Notes: generated by a model not told the origin, from the letters alone. DNA of 64,000 bases from Bacteroides faecis MAJ27 (GCF_900106755.1 NZ_FNNN01000008.1:146087-210086); one strand, 5' to 3'; shown: positions 36,555 through 46,448, numbered from the stretch's first letter. Numbers and translations: made by a program.

Positions 36555-37454
36555 ATGGAGAAACTCATTATAAATGCTTGTCCGGTGTGTGGCAGTACGC
36601 ACTTGAAACGCGTCATGACTTGTACGGATTTTTATGCTTCGGGCGAACAGTTTGAGCTGTGTTCGTGTGAAGACTGCGGATTTACGTTCACGCAAGGTGT
36701 GCCGGTAGAAGCAGAAATAGGCAAGTATTATGAGACTCCCGATTACATCTCCCACACTGATACGCGCAAGGGCGCGATGAATACCATTTACCATTACGTA
36801 CGTTCCTATATGCTGGGCCGCAAGGCGCGTCTGGTAGCCAGAGAGGCACACCGAAAAAGAGGGCGTTTGCTTGATATAGGTACGGGAACCGGTTATTTTG
36901 CCGACGCTATGGTTGGCCGTGGCTGGAAAGTGGAGGCAGTGGAGAAAAGTCCGCAGGCGCGTGCCTTTGCCAAAGAGCATTTCGATTTGGACGTAAAGCC
37001 TGAATCAGCTTTGCAGGAGTTTGCTCCCGGCAGTTTCGATGTGATCACCCTCTGGCATGTGATGGAGCATCTGGAACATCTCAATGAGACATGGGAGATG
37101 CTTCGTGAGTTGCTGACAGAAAAAGGGATGCTCATTGTGGCGGTACCCAACTGTTCCTCTTACGATGCGGAACGTTACGGAGAGTATTGGGCGGCATACG
37201 ATGTCCCCCGCCATCTCTGGCATTTCACTCCCGGCACTATTCAGCAATTAGCTTCCCGCCATGGTTTCATAATGGCGGCGCGTCATCCGATGCCGTTTGA
37301 TGCATTTTATGTGTCGATGCTGAGTGAGAAACATCGTGGCAGTTCGTGCAGTTTCCTTAAAGGGATGTATGTAGGGACGCTTGCCTGGTTCAGTACTTTG
37401 GGACGGAAAGAACGGAGCAGTTCGATGATTTACGTATTCCGGAAAAAAAGATAG
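36555..37454 (+). CDS. SAM-dependent methyltransferase with N-terminal zinc ribbon
   Basis: 299 residues. A zinc ribbon (CPVCGSTHL ... CEDCGFTF) is followed by a class I methyltransferase fold with motif I LLDIGTGTGYFADAM near residue 100 and the DVITLWHVMEHL block, and a C-terminal hydrophobic segment. Similar proteins methylate sugars or lipids of the envelope. It starts a run with ftsX, 3 bp apart. The substrate is unknown. Confidence 0.85.
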   Translation: MEKLIINACPVCGSTHLKRVMTCTDFYASGEQFELCSCEDCGFTFTQGVPVEAEIGKYYETPDYISHTDTRKGAMNTIYHYVRSYMLGRKARLVAREAHRKRGRLLDIGTGTGYFADAMVGRGWKVEAVEKSPQARAFAKEHFDLDVKPESALQEFAPGSFDVITLWHVMEHLEHLNETWEMLRELLTEKGMLIVAVPNCSSYDAERYGEYWAAYDVPRHLWHFTPGTIQQLASRHGFIMAARHPMPFDAFYVSMLSEKHRGSSCSFLKGMYVGTLAWFSTLGRKERSSSMIYVFRKKR

Positions 37455-37457
37455 CAC

Positions 37458-38339
37458 ATGGGAAATAAAAACAGATATAAGTCGAAGTCACTGTTCGACA
37501 TGCAATTTATAACGTCCAGTATCAGTACGACATTGGTGTTATTGCTGTTGGGACTGGTCGTGTTCTTTGTGCTCACGGCGCACAACATGTCTGTGTACGT
37601 GCGCGAGAATATCAGTTTCTCCATTCTCATCAGTGATGACATGAAAGAGGCGGATATTCTGAAACTTCAGAAGAAGCTGAATCAGGAACCTTTTGTGAAG
37701 CAGTCCGAATACATCTCCAAGAAGCAGGCGCTCAAAGAACAGACAGAAGCGATGGGGACAGATCCCGAAGAATTTCTCGGATATAACCCTTTCACGGCCT
37801 CACTTGAAATCAAGCTACACTCCGATTATGCCAATTCCGACAGCATTGCGAAGATAGAAAAACTGATAAAGAAGAATTCCAATATACAGGATGTGCTCTA
37901 CCGGAAAGAGCTGATTGATGCCGTTAATGAAAATATACGGAATATCAGCCTTGTGCTGCTGGCACTGGCGGTGGTGCTCACCTTCATTTCCTTCGCTTTG
38001 ATCAACAATACAATACGACTTGCCATTTATTCCAAACGATTCCTTATTCATACCATGAAACTGGTGGGTGCCAGTTGGGGATTTATACGGGGGCCCTTCC
38101 TGCGTAGAAACGTGTGGAGCGGGATATTGGCGGGTATGCTTGCCGATGCCATATTGATGGGGACTGCCTATTGGGCGGTGACCTATGAGCAGGAGCTGAT
38201 TCAGGTGATTACTCCGGAAGTCATGCTGATTGTATGCGGCAGCGTATTGGTGTTCGGGGTGATCATAACCTGGCTGTGCGCTTACCTCTCTATCAATAAA
38301 TATCTGAGGATGAGAGCCAACACGCTGTATTATATTTAG
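37458..38339 (+). CDS. ftsX: Cell division protein FtsX
   Basis: 293 residues, four membrane segments and a large periplasmic loop after the first (about 50-165), the layout of FtsX, which with FtsE controls peptidoglycan hydrolases at the septum. The C-terminal SFALINNTIRLAIYSKRFLI is a conserved FtsX stretch. ftsE is not next to it. Confidence 0.9.
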   Translation: MGNKNRYKSKSLFDMQFITSSISTTLVLLLLGLVVFFVLTAHNMSVYVRENISFSILISDDMKEADILKLQKKLNQEPFVKQSEYISKKQALKEQTEAMGTDPEEFLGYNPFTASLEIKLHSDYANSDSIAKIEKLIKKNSNIQDVLYRKELIDAVNENIRNISLVLLALAVVLTFISFALINNTIRLAIYSKRFLIHTMKLVGASWGFIRGPFLRRNVWSGILAGMLADAILMGTAYWAVTYEQELIQVITPEVMLIVCGSVLVFGVIITWLCAYLSINKYLRMRANTLYYI

Positions 38340-38388
38340 GAGAATAACATATAGTTGGGAATTTAGTAACTTGTAACAAAATAAGCTT

Positions 38389-38631
38389 ATGTCTGACAAA
38401 CAGAAATTTGCCTTCGATAAAGTGAACTTTATCTTGCTCGCAATAGGAATGGCGATTGTCATTATTGGATTTCTATTGATGACGGGCCCTACATCGTCCG
38501 AAACGGTTTTTGAACCGGATATTTTCAGTGTACGCAGAATCAAGGTGGCACCTGTGGTTTGCCTGTTTGGTTTTTTATCAATGATATACGCAGTGTTGCG
38601 TAAACCTAAAACACAAAAAACAGAAGAATAA
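38389..38631 (+). CDS. DUF3098 membrane protein
   Basis: 80 residues with two membrane helices ([19 protein letters not shown] and [15 protein letters not shown]) separated by the [14 protein letters not shown] stretch typical of DUF3098. In Bacteroidetes it usually lies between ftsX and uppP, as here. Role unknown. Confidence 0.88.
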   Translation: MSDKQKFAFDKVNFILLAIGMAIVIIGFLLMTGPTSSETVFEPDIFSVRRIKVAPVVCLFGFLSMIYAVLRKPKTQKTEE

Positions 38632-38633
38632 GG

Positions 38634-39488
38634 ATGGGGGATTTAACGACATTTGAGACGATTATTATTGCTATTGTAGAAGGGTTGACAGAGTTTCTTC
38701 CGGTTTCTTCTACCGGGCACATGATTATAGCGCAAAACGTACTGGGCGTAGAAAGTACGGAATTTGTAAAAGCGTTCACGGTTATCATTCAGTTTGGTGC
38801 GATTCTTTCGGTAGTTTGCCTTTATTGGAAACGTTTCTTCCGGCTGAACCATGCACCGGTGCCGGAGAATACACCTGCCATCAAGCGCTTTCTGCACAAA
38901 TTTGATTTCTATTGGAAGTTATTGGTCGCTTTCATCCCTGCTGCCGTGCTGGGTTTCTTATTTAGCGATAAAATAGACGAGATGCTGGAAAGTGTAGTGA
39001 TAGTGGCTGTGATGCTGGTTATCGGAGGCATATTCATGCTGTTTTGCGACAAGATATTTTCGCAAGGAAAGGAAGATACGGTATTGACGGAAAGAAAAGC
39101 GTTCAACATCGGTTTGTATCAGTGCATAGCCATGATACCGGGGGTATCCCGCTCCATGGCTACCATTGTAGGAGGTATGGCGCAGAAGCTGACACGTAAG
39201 GATGCCGCCGAATTTTCGTTCTTCCTGGCAGTACCGACCATGTTTGCGGCAACCGGATATAAGGTGCTGAAACTCTTCCTCGACGGTGGTACGGAAATTC
39301 TGCTCAATAATATGCCGGCACTTATCATTGGCAATGTCGTGGCTTTTGTCGTGGCTTTGCTGGCTATCAAGTTCTTTATAAGCTTTGTGACAAAATATGG
39401 CTTTAAGGCATTTGGCTGGTACCGGATTATTGTAGGCGGAACGATCCTGATCATGTTGTTGCTGGGATACAATTTAGAAATTGGCTGA
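38634..39488 (+). CDS. uppP: Undecaprenyl-diphosphate phosphatase
   Basis: 284 residues, polytopic. It recycles the undecaprenyl carrier for cell wall and capsule synthesis and gives bacitracin tolerance. Motifs: [15 protein letters not shown] near the N-terminus and [13 protein letters not shown] in the middle. The stop overlaps the truB ATG (ATGA), and the start is 2 bp after the DUF3098 stop. Confidence 0.95.
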   Translation: MGDLTTFETIIIAIVEGLTEFLPVSSTGHMIIAQNVLGVESTEFVKAFTVIIQFGAILSVVCLYWKRFFRLNHAPVPENTPAIKRFLHKFDFYWKLLVAFIPAAVLGFLFSDKIDEMLESVVIVAVMLVIGGIFMLFCDKIFSQGKEDTVLTERKAFNIGLYQCIAMIPGVSRSMATIVGGMAQKLTRKDAAEFSFFLAVPTMFAATGYKVLKLFLDGGTEILLNNMPALIIGNVVAFVVALLAIKFFISFVTKYGFKAFGWYRIIVGGTILIMLLLGYNLEIG

Positions 39489-40210
39489 TGAATTTTAAAA
39501 AAGGAGAAGTACTGTTTTTCAATAAACCTCTCGGCTGGACTTCGTTTAAGGTAGTAGGACACGTCCGTTACCATATCTGCCGCCGGATAGGAGTGAAAAA
39601 GCTGAAAGTAGGCCATGCCGGAACGCTCGACCCTCTTGCTACGGGAGTGATGATAGTATGCACCGGTAAGGCTACGAAACGAATAGAAGAATTTCAGTAT
39701 CACACCAAGGAATATGTAGCCACGCTCCGGCTGGGTGCTACTACTCCCTCGTACGATCTGGAACATGAGATAGACGCCACCTACCCTACCGAACATATCA
39801 CGCGGGAGCTGGTGGAAGAAACGCTGACGCACTTTCTGGGTGCTATCGAGCAGGTGCCCCCTGCCTTTTCCGCCTGCATGGTGGACGGCAAGCGCGCTTA
39901 CGAGCTGGCACGTAAAGGCGAGGATGTGGAACTAAAGGCGAAGCAGCTTGTTATTGATGAGATAGAGCTGCTGGAATGCCGTCTGGACGATCCGGAACCG
40001 ATGATCCGAATCCGTGTGGTGTGCAGCAAAGGGACGTATATCCGTGCTCTTGCCCGTGACATTGGCGAAGCCCTCCACAGCGGAGCTCATCTGACGGGAC
40101 TGATCCGCACACGTGTAGGAGACGTCCGTCTGGAAGATTGTCTGGACCCGGAGCACTTTAAAGAGTGGATAGACCGGCAGGAAATAGAAAACGACGAAGA
40201 TAATAATTAA
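39488..40210 (+). CDS. truB: tRNA pseudouridine-55 synthase
   Basis: 240 residues; makes pseudouridine 55 in the T loop of tRNAs. The catalytic Asp is in VGHAGTLDPLATG; KRAYELAR and CSKGTYIRALARDIG are further family blocks. The extra C-terminal PUA domain of proteobacterial TruB is absent, as is usual in Bacteroidetes. It is translationally coupled to uppP. Confidence 0.94.
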   Translation: MNFKKGEVLFFNKPLGWTSFKVVGHVRYHICRRIGVKKLKVGHAGTLDPLATGVMIVCTGKATKRIEEFQYHTKEYVATLRLGATTPSYDLEHEIDATYPTEHITRELVEETLTHFLGAIEQVPPAFSACMVDGKRAYELARKGEDVELKAKQLVIDEIELLECRLDDPEPMIRIRVVCSKGTYIRALARDIGEALHSGAHLTGLIRTRVGDVRLEDCLDPEHFKEWIDRQEIENDEDNN

Positions 40211-40227
40211 CGTAATAAGGAATAGAT

Positions 40228-41286
40228 ATGAAGCTATCACAATTCAAATTTAAATTACCCGAGGATAAAATCGCTTTGCATCCTACGAAGTATAGAGATG
40301 AGTCGCGCTTGATGGTGTTACACCGTCGTACTGGAGAGATTGAACACAAGATGTTCAAGGATGTTTTGAACTACTTTGATGATAAAGACGTATTTATATT
40401 CAACGATACGAAAGTATTCCCGGCACGTCTGTATGGTAATAAAGAGAAGACGGGCGCACGTATCGAAGTATTCTTATTGCGTGAACTGAACGAAGAACTC
40501 CGTCTGTGGGACGTACTGGTAGACCCGGCACGTAAAATTCGTATCGGTAACAAGCTGTATTTCGGTGCTGACGACTCGATGGTGGCGGAAGTAATCGACA
40601 ATACCACTTCCCGTGGACGTACGCTCCGTTTCCTTTATGACGGGCCGCACGATGAGTTCAAGAAAGCTCTTTATGCATTGGGTGAGACTCCCCTGCCCCA
40701 TTCTATCATCAACCGTCCTGTAGAGCCGGAAGATTCGGAACGTTTCCAGTCCATCTTTGCCAAGAACGAAGGTGCGGTGACTGCTCCGACAGCCAGCCTT
40801 CACTTCAGCCGCGAACTGATGAAGCGTCTGGAAATCAAAGGGATCGACTTCGCCTATATCACCCTGCATGCCGGTCTGGGTAACTTCCGTGATATCGACG
40901 TAGAAGACCTGACAAAACATAAGATGGACTCTGAGCAGATGATTGTGAATGCAGAAGCCGTAAATACAGTCAATAATGCCAAAGATAAGGGTAAAAACGT
41001 GTGCGCGGTGGGTACTACCGTGATGCGCGCTATCGAAAGTGCAGTGAGCACGGACGGCCACTTGAAGGAGTTTGAAGGATGGACCAACAAGTTTATCTTC
41101 CCTCCGTATGAGTTTACCGTAGCCAATTCGATGATCTCCAACTTCCATATGCCGCTTTCTACACTGCTGATGATTGTTGCCGCTTTCGGTGGTTACGATC
41201 AGGTGATGGATGCCTATCATGTAGCGTTGAAGGAAGGCTATCGCTTCGGTACCTACGGTGATGCGATGCTGATTCTGGACAAATAA
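40228..41286 (+). CDS. queA: S-adenosylmethionine:tRNA ribosyltransferase-isomerase
   Basis: 352 residues; makes epoxyqueuosine in tRNA from preQ1 and SAM. Recognised by the N-terminal [48 protein letters not shown]-like [16 protein letters not shown] and the C-terminal [16 protein letters not shown]. Same operon as truB, 17 bp downstream. Confidence 0.95.
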   Translation: MKLSQFKFKLPEDKIALHPTKYRDESRLMVLHRRTGEIEHKMFKDVLNYFDDKDVFIFNDTKVFPARLYGNKEKTGARIEVFLLRELNEELRLWDVLVDPARKIRIGNKLYFGADDSMVAEVIDNTTSRGRTLRFLYDGPHDEFKKALYALGETPLPHSIINRPVEPEDSERFQSIFAKNEGAVTAPTASLHFSRELMKRLEIKGIDFAYITLHAGLGNFRDIDVEDLTKHKMDSEQMIVNAEAVNTVNNAKDKGKNVCAVGTTVMRAIESAVSTDGHLKEFEGWTNKFIFPPYEFTVANSMISNFHMPLSTLLMIVAAFGGYDQVMDAYHVALKEGYRFGTYGDAMLILDK

Positions 41287-41300
41287 GGAAAGGCACAGCC

Positions 41301-41630
41301 ATGAAAATCTGTCCTAAATGCCACGAAGAGGTAGAAGATAGCTTTGAAATCTGCTGGAACTGTAACTACAGTTTCCCGGATGATAAGATATTGGACCTGT
41401 CTGCTGTAGAAGAAGCGGACGATAGCGGACGTTCCATCGATTGCCTGCGTTGTCAGGTGAAGATGATCTATTCCGGCAAATATGAGTTTCATGAGGGAAT
41501 GAATACGGGAGTCTTCGGAAACCTGTTCGAATTGTTCCAGAATCGTGAAGCTTTCGATCTGTATGTCTGCCCCAAGTGTGGCAAGGTAGAGTTCTTTGTT
41601 CCATTGAACGAAGAATACCGTTTAAGGTAG
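41301..41630 (+). CDS. Two-zinc-ribbon protein of unknown function
   Basis: 109 residues. Cys pairs: CPKCHEEV with CWNCNY in the first 25 residues, CLRCQVKM in the middle and CPKCGKVEFF at the C-terminus. It sits in the queA-folK operon (14 bp after queA). Likely a nucleic-acid or protein binding adaptor; no family assigned with certainty. Confidence 0.8.
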   Translation: MKICPKCHEEVEDSFEICWNCNYSFPDDKILDLSAVEEADDSGRSIDCLRCQVKMIYSGKYEFHEGMNTGVFGNLFELFQNREAFDLYVCPKCGKVEFFVPLNEEYRLR

Positions 41631-41642
41631 AATAGATTTCTA

Positions 41643-42137
41643 ATGGCAAGAGTATATATGAGTCTCGGCACTAATCTGGGAGATAAAGAGAAGAATCTCC
41701 GGGATGCCGTGCATAAAATAGAGGAGCAGATAGGGAAAGTGATTTCCCTGTCTGCTTTTTATATGACAGCTCCCTGGGGCTTTGAGTCGGATAACAGCTT
41801 TCTGAATGCAGCCGTATGCATAGAAACGGAGTTGCTGCCTCTGGAAGTGCTGCAGAAGACGCAGGAGATAGAGCGTGAACTGGGACGCACGCATAAATCA
41901 ACAGGCGGTGTGTACAGCGACCGCTTGATTGATATCGACCTTTTGATGTATGACGATCTGATACTTTCGGCTACTTCTCCCTCTGGAGCAGAACTGAACC
42001 TCCCCCATCCCTTGATGGCGGAACGTGACTTCGTGATGAAGCCGATGGCAGAGATTGCCCCCGAACTGGTGCATCCGGTGCTGGGAAAGACAATGAGCCT
42101 ACTTCTTTCTCTTCTTATCGGCGATAAACTTAGGTAG
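41643..42137 (+). CDS. folK: Hydroxymethyl-dihydropterin pyrophosphokinase
   Basis: 164 residues; moves pyrophosphate from ATP to 6-hydroxymethyl-7,8-dihydropterin in folate synthesis. Motifs: SLGTNLGDKEKNL at the N-terminus, RTHKSTGGVYSDRLIDIDLLMYDD (the catalytic R/DxDLL region) and LPHPLMAERDFV. The 3' end overlaps a convergent small gene by 39 bp. Confidence 0.93.
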   Translation: MARVYMSLGTNLGDKEKNLRDAVHKIEEQIGKVISLSAFYMTAPWGFESDNSFLNAAVCIETELLPLEVLQKTQEIERELGRTHKSTGGVYSDRLIDIDLLMYDDLILSATSPSGAELNLPHPLMAERDFVMKPMAEIAPELVHPVLGKTMSLLLSLLIGDKLR

Positions 42138-42290
42138 ATAAGCGATACACCCTACCAATACTGCATATAACAGGTGAATGTCTTGAAATTCAATTTTCAA
42201 GAAGTGGCATACAATGGCGTAAATGGCAATCGTAAATCCGATGTAAAGAGCCAATACAAAGATTGTTTTTAGCTTATTATTTAGAATCAT
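42099..42290 (-). CDS. Small two-span membrane protein
   Basis: 63 residues with two hydrophobic helices (FVLALYIGFTIAIYAIVCHF and IHLLYAVLVGCIAYL) and a basic tail KFIADKKRKK. It overlaps folK by 39 bp on the other strand. Real membrane character and a clear ATG favour a gene, but no family is known to me. Confidence 0.6.
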   Translation of the reverse strand: MILNNKLKTIFVLALYIGFTIAIYAIVCHFLKIEFQDIHLLYAVLVGCIAYLPKFIADKKRKK

Positions 42291-42383
42291 GACTTTTCTT
42301 GTTTCAGGTAAATAATCCGTTTTATTTCCTGTATATATGTGTTAAACATTGCCCAAAGATAAATATAATCTCCGAATAATACT

Positions 42384-42391
42384 TATCTTTG
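42384..42391 (+). promoter_or_regulatory. -7 box TATCTTTG of metK
   Basis: Full match to TAnnTTTG; the transcript would begin near 42398, directly before the putative riboswitch. Confidence 0.6.
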
Positions 42392-42403
42392 TCCCCGAAA
42401 TGA

Positions 42404-42457
42404 AAGTGTGGACAGATTTGAGTAGCTTGCAACCACGGAAAAAAATGCTAAAACACG
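42404..42457 (+). promoter_or_regulatory. Putative SAM-II riboswitch in the metK leader
   Basis: GTGG pairs with CCAC around a loop containing GATTTGA and CTTGCAA, then an A-rich linker and ATGCTAAAA. This matches the layout of the SAM-II aptamer (P1 stem, GAUUU and UUGCAA in the loop, downstream GCUAAAA for the pseudoknot). The downstream gene makes SAM, so feedback control fits. The start is 100 bp before the metK ATG. I compare it from memory of the solved SAM-II sequence; covariance scoring was not possible. Confidence 0.75.
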
Positions 42458-42556
42458 TCTTGTTGACGCCTTTTCGGCAGCATTTCCGCAGCACTCACCT
42501 CTTCTCCGTCTCTTCTCGTTTCTAGTTCTTAATTTTTAATTCTTAATTTAAGAAAG

Positions 42557-43849
42557 ATGGGATACTTATTTACATCCGAATCGGTGTCAGAAGGACACCC
42601 CGACAAGGTAGCCGATCAAATATCGGATGCCGTGCTTGACAAACTGTTGGCTTACGACCCCAGTTCTAAAGTAGCTTGCGAAACACTAGTAACTACCGGA
42701 CAGGTAGTATTAGCGGGTGAGGTGAAAACTAAAGCGTACGTTGATCTCCAACTCATTGCACGTGAAGTTATTAAGAAAATCGGTTACACCAAAGGAGAGT
42801 ACATGTTCGAAAGCAACTCTTGTGGTGTTCTTTCCGCCATTCATGAGCAAAGCCCCGACATCAACCGTGGCGTAGAGCGTCAGGACCCGATGGAACAGGG
42901 TGCGGGCGATCAGGGTATGATGTTTGGTTACGCTACGAATGAGACGGAAAACTATATGCCGCTTTCACTCGATCTGGCGCACCGTATTCTACAGGTTCTT
43001 GCCGACATTCGTCGTGAAGGAAAGGTGATGACTTACCTTCGCCCCGACGCCAAGAGCCAGGTAACGATTGAATATGACGACAACGGAACTCCCGTTCGTA
43101 TTGATACGATTGTAGTTTCTACCCAACATGACGACTTTATTCAGCCGGCAGACGATTCTGCCGAAGCTCAGCTCAAGGCTGACGAAGAGATGCTGTCTAT
43201 CATCCGTCGTGATGTTATCGACATCCTGATGCCTCGTGTCATCGCTTCCATCCACCACGATAAAGTGCTGGCACTGTTCAACGATCAGATTATCTATCAT
43301 GTCAACCCGACCGGGAAATTTGTGATCGGTGGTCCTCATGGAGATACCGGTCTGACAGGCCGTAAGATTATTGTTGATACTTACGGTGGCAAGGGTGCTC
43401 ACGGTGGTGGTGCTTTCTCCGGAAAGGACCCCAGCAAGGTAGACCGCAGCGCAGCTTATGCAGCCCGCCACATTGCTAAGAATATGGTTGCAGCAGGTGT
43501 TGCCGACGAAATGCTCGTACAGGTGAGCTATGCCATCGGTGTAGCGCGTCCTATCAATATCTTTGTCGACACTTACGGACGCAGTCACGTGAATATGACT
43601 GACGGCGAAATCGCCCGTGTCATCGACCAGTTGTTCGATCTTCGTCCGAAAGCTATCGAAGAACGCCTGAAACTTCGTAACCCGATCTATCAGGAGACTG
43701 CCGCTTATGGTCACATGGGACGTGAGCCGCAGGTGGTATCGAAAACGTTCTTCTCTCGTTATGAGGGCAACAAGACCGTAGAAGTAGAACTCTTTACATG
43801 GGAGAAACTGGACTACGTGGATAAGATCAAAGCTGCTTTTGGTCTGTAA
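42557..43849 (+). CDS. metK: S-adenosylmethionine synthetase
   Basis: 430 residues; makes SAM from methionine and ATP. Motifs: [34 protein letters not shown] and the loop [22 protein letters not shown]. About 30 residues longer than the E. coli enzyme, as in other Bacteroidetes. Monocistronic behind the riboswitch leader. Confidence 0.97.
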   Translation: MGYLFTSESVSEGHPDKVADQISDAVLDKLLAYDPSSKVACETLVTTGQVVLAGEVKTKAYVDLQLIAREVIKKIGYTKGEYMFESNSCGVLSAIHEQSPDINRGVERQDPMEQGAGDQGMMFGYATNETENYMPLSLDLAHRILQVLADIRREGKVMTYLRPDAKSQVTIEYDDNGTPVRIDTIVVSTQHDDFIQPADDSAEAQLKADEEMLSIIRRDVIDILMPRVIASIHHDKVLALFNDQIIYHVNPTGKFVIGGPHGDTGLTGRKIIVDTYGGKGAHGGGAFSGKDPSKVDRSAAYAARHIAKNMVAAGVADEMLVQVSYAIGVARPINIFVDTYGRSHVNMTDGEIARVIDQLFDLRPKAIEERLKLRNPIYQETAAYGHMGREPQVVSKTFFSRYEGNKTVEVELFTWEKLDYVDKIKAAFGL

Positions 43850-43970
43850 TTTGTTTGAAATCAGCTTATAGCTTTACAGCTATTTAGTCCATAGTGAGCC
43901 GCAATATCATCTCTTCTTAAGCGGGAGAGATGGATTGCGGCTTTTGTTGTTCGGGAGGTTTTACAGGGAA

Positions 43971-44045
43971 TATAGTTATTTGCTGTTTGCAAACAGCAAA
44001 ATTCAGTTTTATTTGCTGTTTGTAAACAGCAAATGACTATATTTG
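43971..44045 (+). promoter_or_regulatory. Double palindromic operator plus promoter of the Fic gene
   Basis: Two palindromes TTTGCTGTTTG(C/T)AAACAGCAAA lie 33 bp apart (43979 and 44012). The outer flanks ATATAGT and ACTATAT make the whole block one larger inverted repeat. The -7 box TATATTTG (44038-44045) touches the right palindrome, and a TTTG lies inside it (44012-44015) at a 22-bp spacer. A bound protein would block the promoter. Confidence 0.75.
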
Positions 44046-44213
44046 TATCCCTTTCCGTGAGTTTCTCCTGTTTTATAAGCAGTTGGGGGTTACCTATATA
44101 GGAAAGAAAAGCGAGAAAAAATGCTTCAAGAATATATGTCAACAGAAAATGATGTATTGGTGATGACATCAAACAATATATAAAAGCATATCAACTCTGA
44201 TATATTACATAAA

Positions 44214-45347
44214 ATGCCAAACTTCGACGAATACATCCGTAACGGAGAACCTGACAAGAAAGAAAGGGCTTCGGCTTGGAAAACCGCTATCGGTCTTCAA
44301 GCTGTAGATGGTTTGCAGACCTCCGATTATCTGAAAGATACTGCGGTCAAACATATTGAGGGTGATATCAGCATTGATGAAGTGAAAGCACTTATCAATG
44401 GATATTACCAATCCAAGACTGTACGCACTCCAAATGATGAAGATACGGAGGAAGCGGACAAGGTTTCTGCCAACATTGCCCGAATCTTGAATGAAAAGTC
44501 ATTTGCTTTTTCTGTAACCGGATTCACTTCAATTCATCGAAGGCTGTTTGAAGGTGTATTCAAATTTGCAGGTAAAATCCGAGACTATGACATCACAAAG
44601 AAAGAATGGGTGCTTCGTGGCGATACCGTATTGTATGTCAATGCAGAAGATTTACGTAGGGCAATAGAGTATGATTTGGAACAGGAAAAAAACTTCTCTT
44701 ACAAAGGATTGTCTTTAGATAAAGTAGTTGAGCATATTGCAAAGTTCGTTTCAAACCTTTGGCAAATACATCCTTTTGGCGAGGGAAACACCAGAACAAC
44801 GGCTGTTTTCACCATAAAATATCTGAGGAGCATCGGCTTCGATGTAAACAATGATCTATTTGCCGAACACTCTTGGTATTTCCGCAATGCGCTGGTTCGG
44901 GCCAATTACCGCAATGTGCGTAAAGGTATCGAACCGGATATGAGTTTTTTGACTCTGTTTTTCAGAAACTTGATGATGGGCGAACACAATGAATTAAAGA
45001 ATCGGTATATGGTTGTGAATCCTCCATCTGAATGGGCGGAAGGGCAAAACCCGACAAGTAGCCGACAAGCAGCCGACAAGTACCCGACATGTTCAGCAAC
45101 AGTACAAGCATTGATTGAAATATTGGCAAAACAGCAACTATCAATCAAGGAAATGCTTGCGGCTATGAATTTGAAAGACCGAGAGAACTTTATGGCAAAT
45201 TATCTGAATCCTGCAATGAAAGAAGGTTTTGTTGCGATGCTCTACCCTAACAGCCCAAAACATCCTCGTCAGAAATATTTGCTGACAGTAAAAGGATTGA
45301 CCGTTTACAATTCTAAGAACGAAGAGAATGACAGAAATATGATTTAA
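44214..45347 (+). CDS. Fic family protein with C-terminal winged helix
   Basis: 377 residues. The Fic core (about 75-230) carries the flap-region SIHRRLFEGVFKFAGKIRDYDI and the catalytic HPFGEGNTRTTAVF, with His186. Fic enzymes transfer AMP or other nucleotides to proteins. After a Ser/Gln/Pro-rich linker (~270-290) the C-terminus (ALIEILAKQQLSIKEMLAAM ... GFVAMLYPNSPKHPRQKYLLT) is a winged-helix domain that may bind the palindromic operator upstream. No antitoxin gene is adjacent; a short ORF of 20 codons at 44121-44183 precedes it but is not convincing. Confidence 0.88.
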   Translation: MPNFDEYIRNGEPDKKERASAWKTAIGLQAVDGLQTSDYLKDTAVKHIEGDISIDEVKALINGYYQSKTVRTPNDEDTEEADKVSANIARILNEKSFAFSVTGFTSIHRRLFEGVFKFAGKIRDYDITKKEWVLRGDTVLYVNAEDLRRAIEYDLEQEKNFSYKGLSLDKVVEHIAKFVSNLWQIHPFGEGNTRTTAVFTIKYLRSIGFDVNNDLFAEHSWYFRNALVRANYRNVRKGIEPDMSFLTLFFRNLMMGEHNELKNRYMVVNPPSEWAEGQNPTSSRQAADKYPTCSATVQALIEILAKQQLSIKEMLAAMNLKDRENFMANYLNPAMKEGFVAMLYPNSPKHPRQKYLLTVKGLTVYNSKNEENDRNMI

Positions 45348-45425
45348 TGCGACTGGCCATTTTAACCGTTTGGTTAAAATTGAGCTGTTTATAAGCTATG
45401 ATTGATAAAATCGTTATATTTGTAG

Positions 45426-45683
45426 TATTACGTTTATGTAGGGCAACATGAACAGCAAGAAATTGATTTTGTCGGAATAAAACAAGGAAAGCGTGTATAT
45501 ATTCAAGTGACCTGTTTGATAGCAGACGAGAAAACAAGAGAACGTGAGTTCGGAAATTTGGTGAATATTCCCGATAACTATCCTAAATATGTGGTCAGCT
45601 TGGATGAGTTTAATCAGGGAAGCGAAGTTGCCGGTATCGCACATTTGCATTTACTTGATTTCTTGCGGCTGACAAACCTGTAA
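45426..45683 (+). pseudogene. C-terminal remnant of a DUF4143-type ATPase
   Basis: An open frame of 85 codons without start reads YVYVGQHEQQEIDFVGIKQG, then KRVYIQVT, REREFGNLVNIPDNYPKYVV and HLHLLDFLRL. This is the C-terminal PD-(D/E)xK-like part of the common Bacteroides AAA ATPase with a DUF4143 domain. A stop codon precedes it in frame, and no P-loop part is found upstream. It is debris of a once larger gene. Confidence 0.75.
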
Positions 45684-45756
45684 GCGAATATTTACTTGTT
45701 ATATTGGAGCATAAATGGTAAATGGCTATGTTTTCATCTGATTAATTCCTTCCTGA

Positions 45757-45817
45757 TTTCAGTTAACTAAGCCGGCTGTTATTTCGGCAGAAACCAGGCA
45801 TTATGAAGGGATTGAAG
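45757..45817 (+). pseudogene. 61-bp scrap of a DUF4249 gene
   Basis: 54 of 61 bases match 50688-50748, which is coding sequence of the DUF4249 gene (residues around FQLTKPAAISAATRYYEG). The similarity ends sharply after GGGATTGAAG. The scrap has a stop codon in the original frame (TTAACTAAG). Confidence 0.7.
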
Positions 45818-45931
45818 GTCCGGCTTATCAGATTGCTTGCCGTACACCTCTGCCCACAGACGGGCTTCTTCTTCAAAAAAGAGTTCATTGAGACTTTCTT
45901 CTGCGGTAGTCAACGTGTTTTCTGTTTCCAT
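45779..45931 (-). CDS. Possible 50-residue protein, unknown
   Basis: ATG at 45931 on the minus strand. The product begins METENTLTTAEESLNELFFE and has an acidic helical N-terminus, EARLWAEVYGKQ, then ends in the DUF4249 scrap region, so the C-terminus may be foreign. It is either a degraded small gene or chance. Confidence 0.35.
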   Translation of the reverse strand: METENTLTTAEESLNELFFEEEARLWAEVYGKQSDKPDLQSLHNAWFLPK

Positions 45932-46448
45932 AGGATAAAAGTATTAATAAAGGGGCAAAAAAGAACGTTTTCGCCTTTCCCTTTGACTAACACATATAAG
46001 GATGCTGGAGGTACATTACATACTCCCCACGGGGGTACGAAACCGCCTATGAGAAGAGTCACAGGCAAAAAGATGCCTGCAACTGGTCAAGAGCAGGATT
46101 CCCTGCGCCCCATCATAAAATGTTAGTCGTTGCAAACGATACTATTTTTCAGATCTAAGCAAGAAATGACCGGAGAAATAATTTTCCCGTATCTTCTACA
46201 TAATGATTAAATATGGATTTCTATTGTCATCTGTCAGCTTTTCACATATAATAGTCTCATAATAAACAGATTACTTCCTGACAATAAGCCCTGACAATAA
46301 GCTGACAATAGCAAAAGTTTCATTTTACTGTCAGCTTATGGAGTGAGGGAAGTTTCCGATATATCTCACATTAAAGTGTATCAATATATTTTTTTGCCAT
46401 CATTTGGCTCTGTCATTCAGACGAATGCCAATGAGAAATGGTCGGCTA

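Noticed and set aside
37815..38543. 242-codon minus-strand ORF opposite ftsX
   Set aside because: Shadow of ftsX and the DUF3098 gene; His and Gln rich as typical antisense translation.
43861..44172. 103-codon minus-strand ORF upstream of the Fic gene
   Set aside because: It is made of the palindromic operator translated twice (CCLQTAN) and covers the Fic promoter.
44121..44183. 20-codon ORF before the Fic gene as a possible antitoxin
   Set aside because: Too short for known Fic antitoxins and without the inhibitory (S/T)xxxE(G/N) helix.
45803..46126. 107-codon ORF with a PHGGTKPPMRR segment
   Set aside because: It crosses the DUF4249 scrap and a GC-rich block, shows no start signal and overlaps a minus-strand ORF; I found no support for coding.
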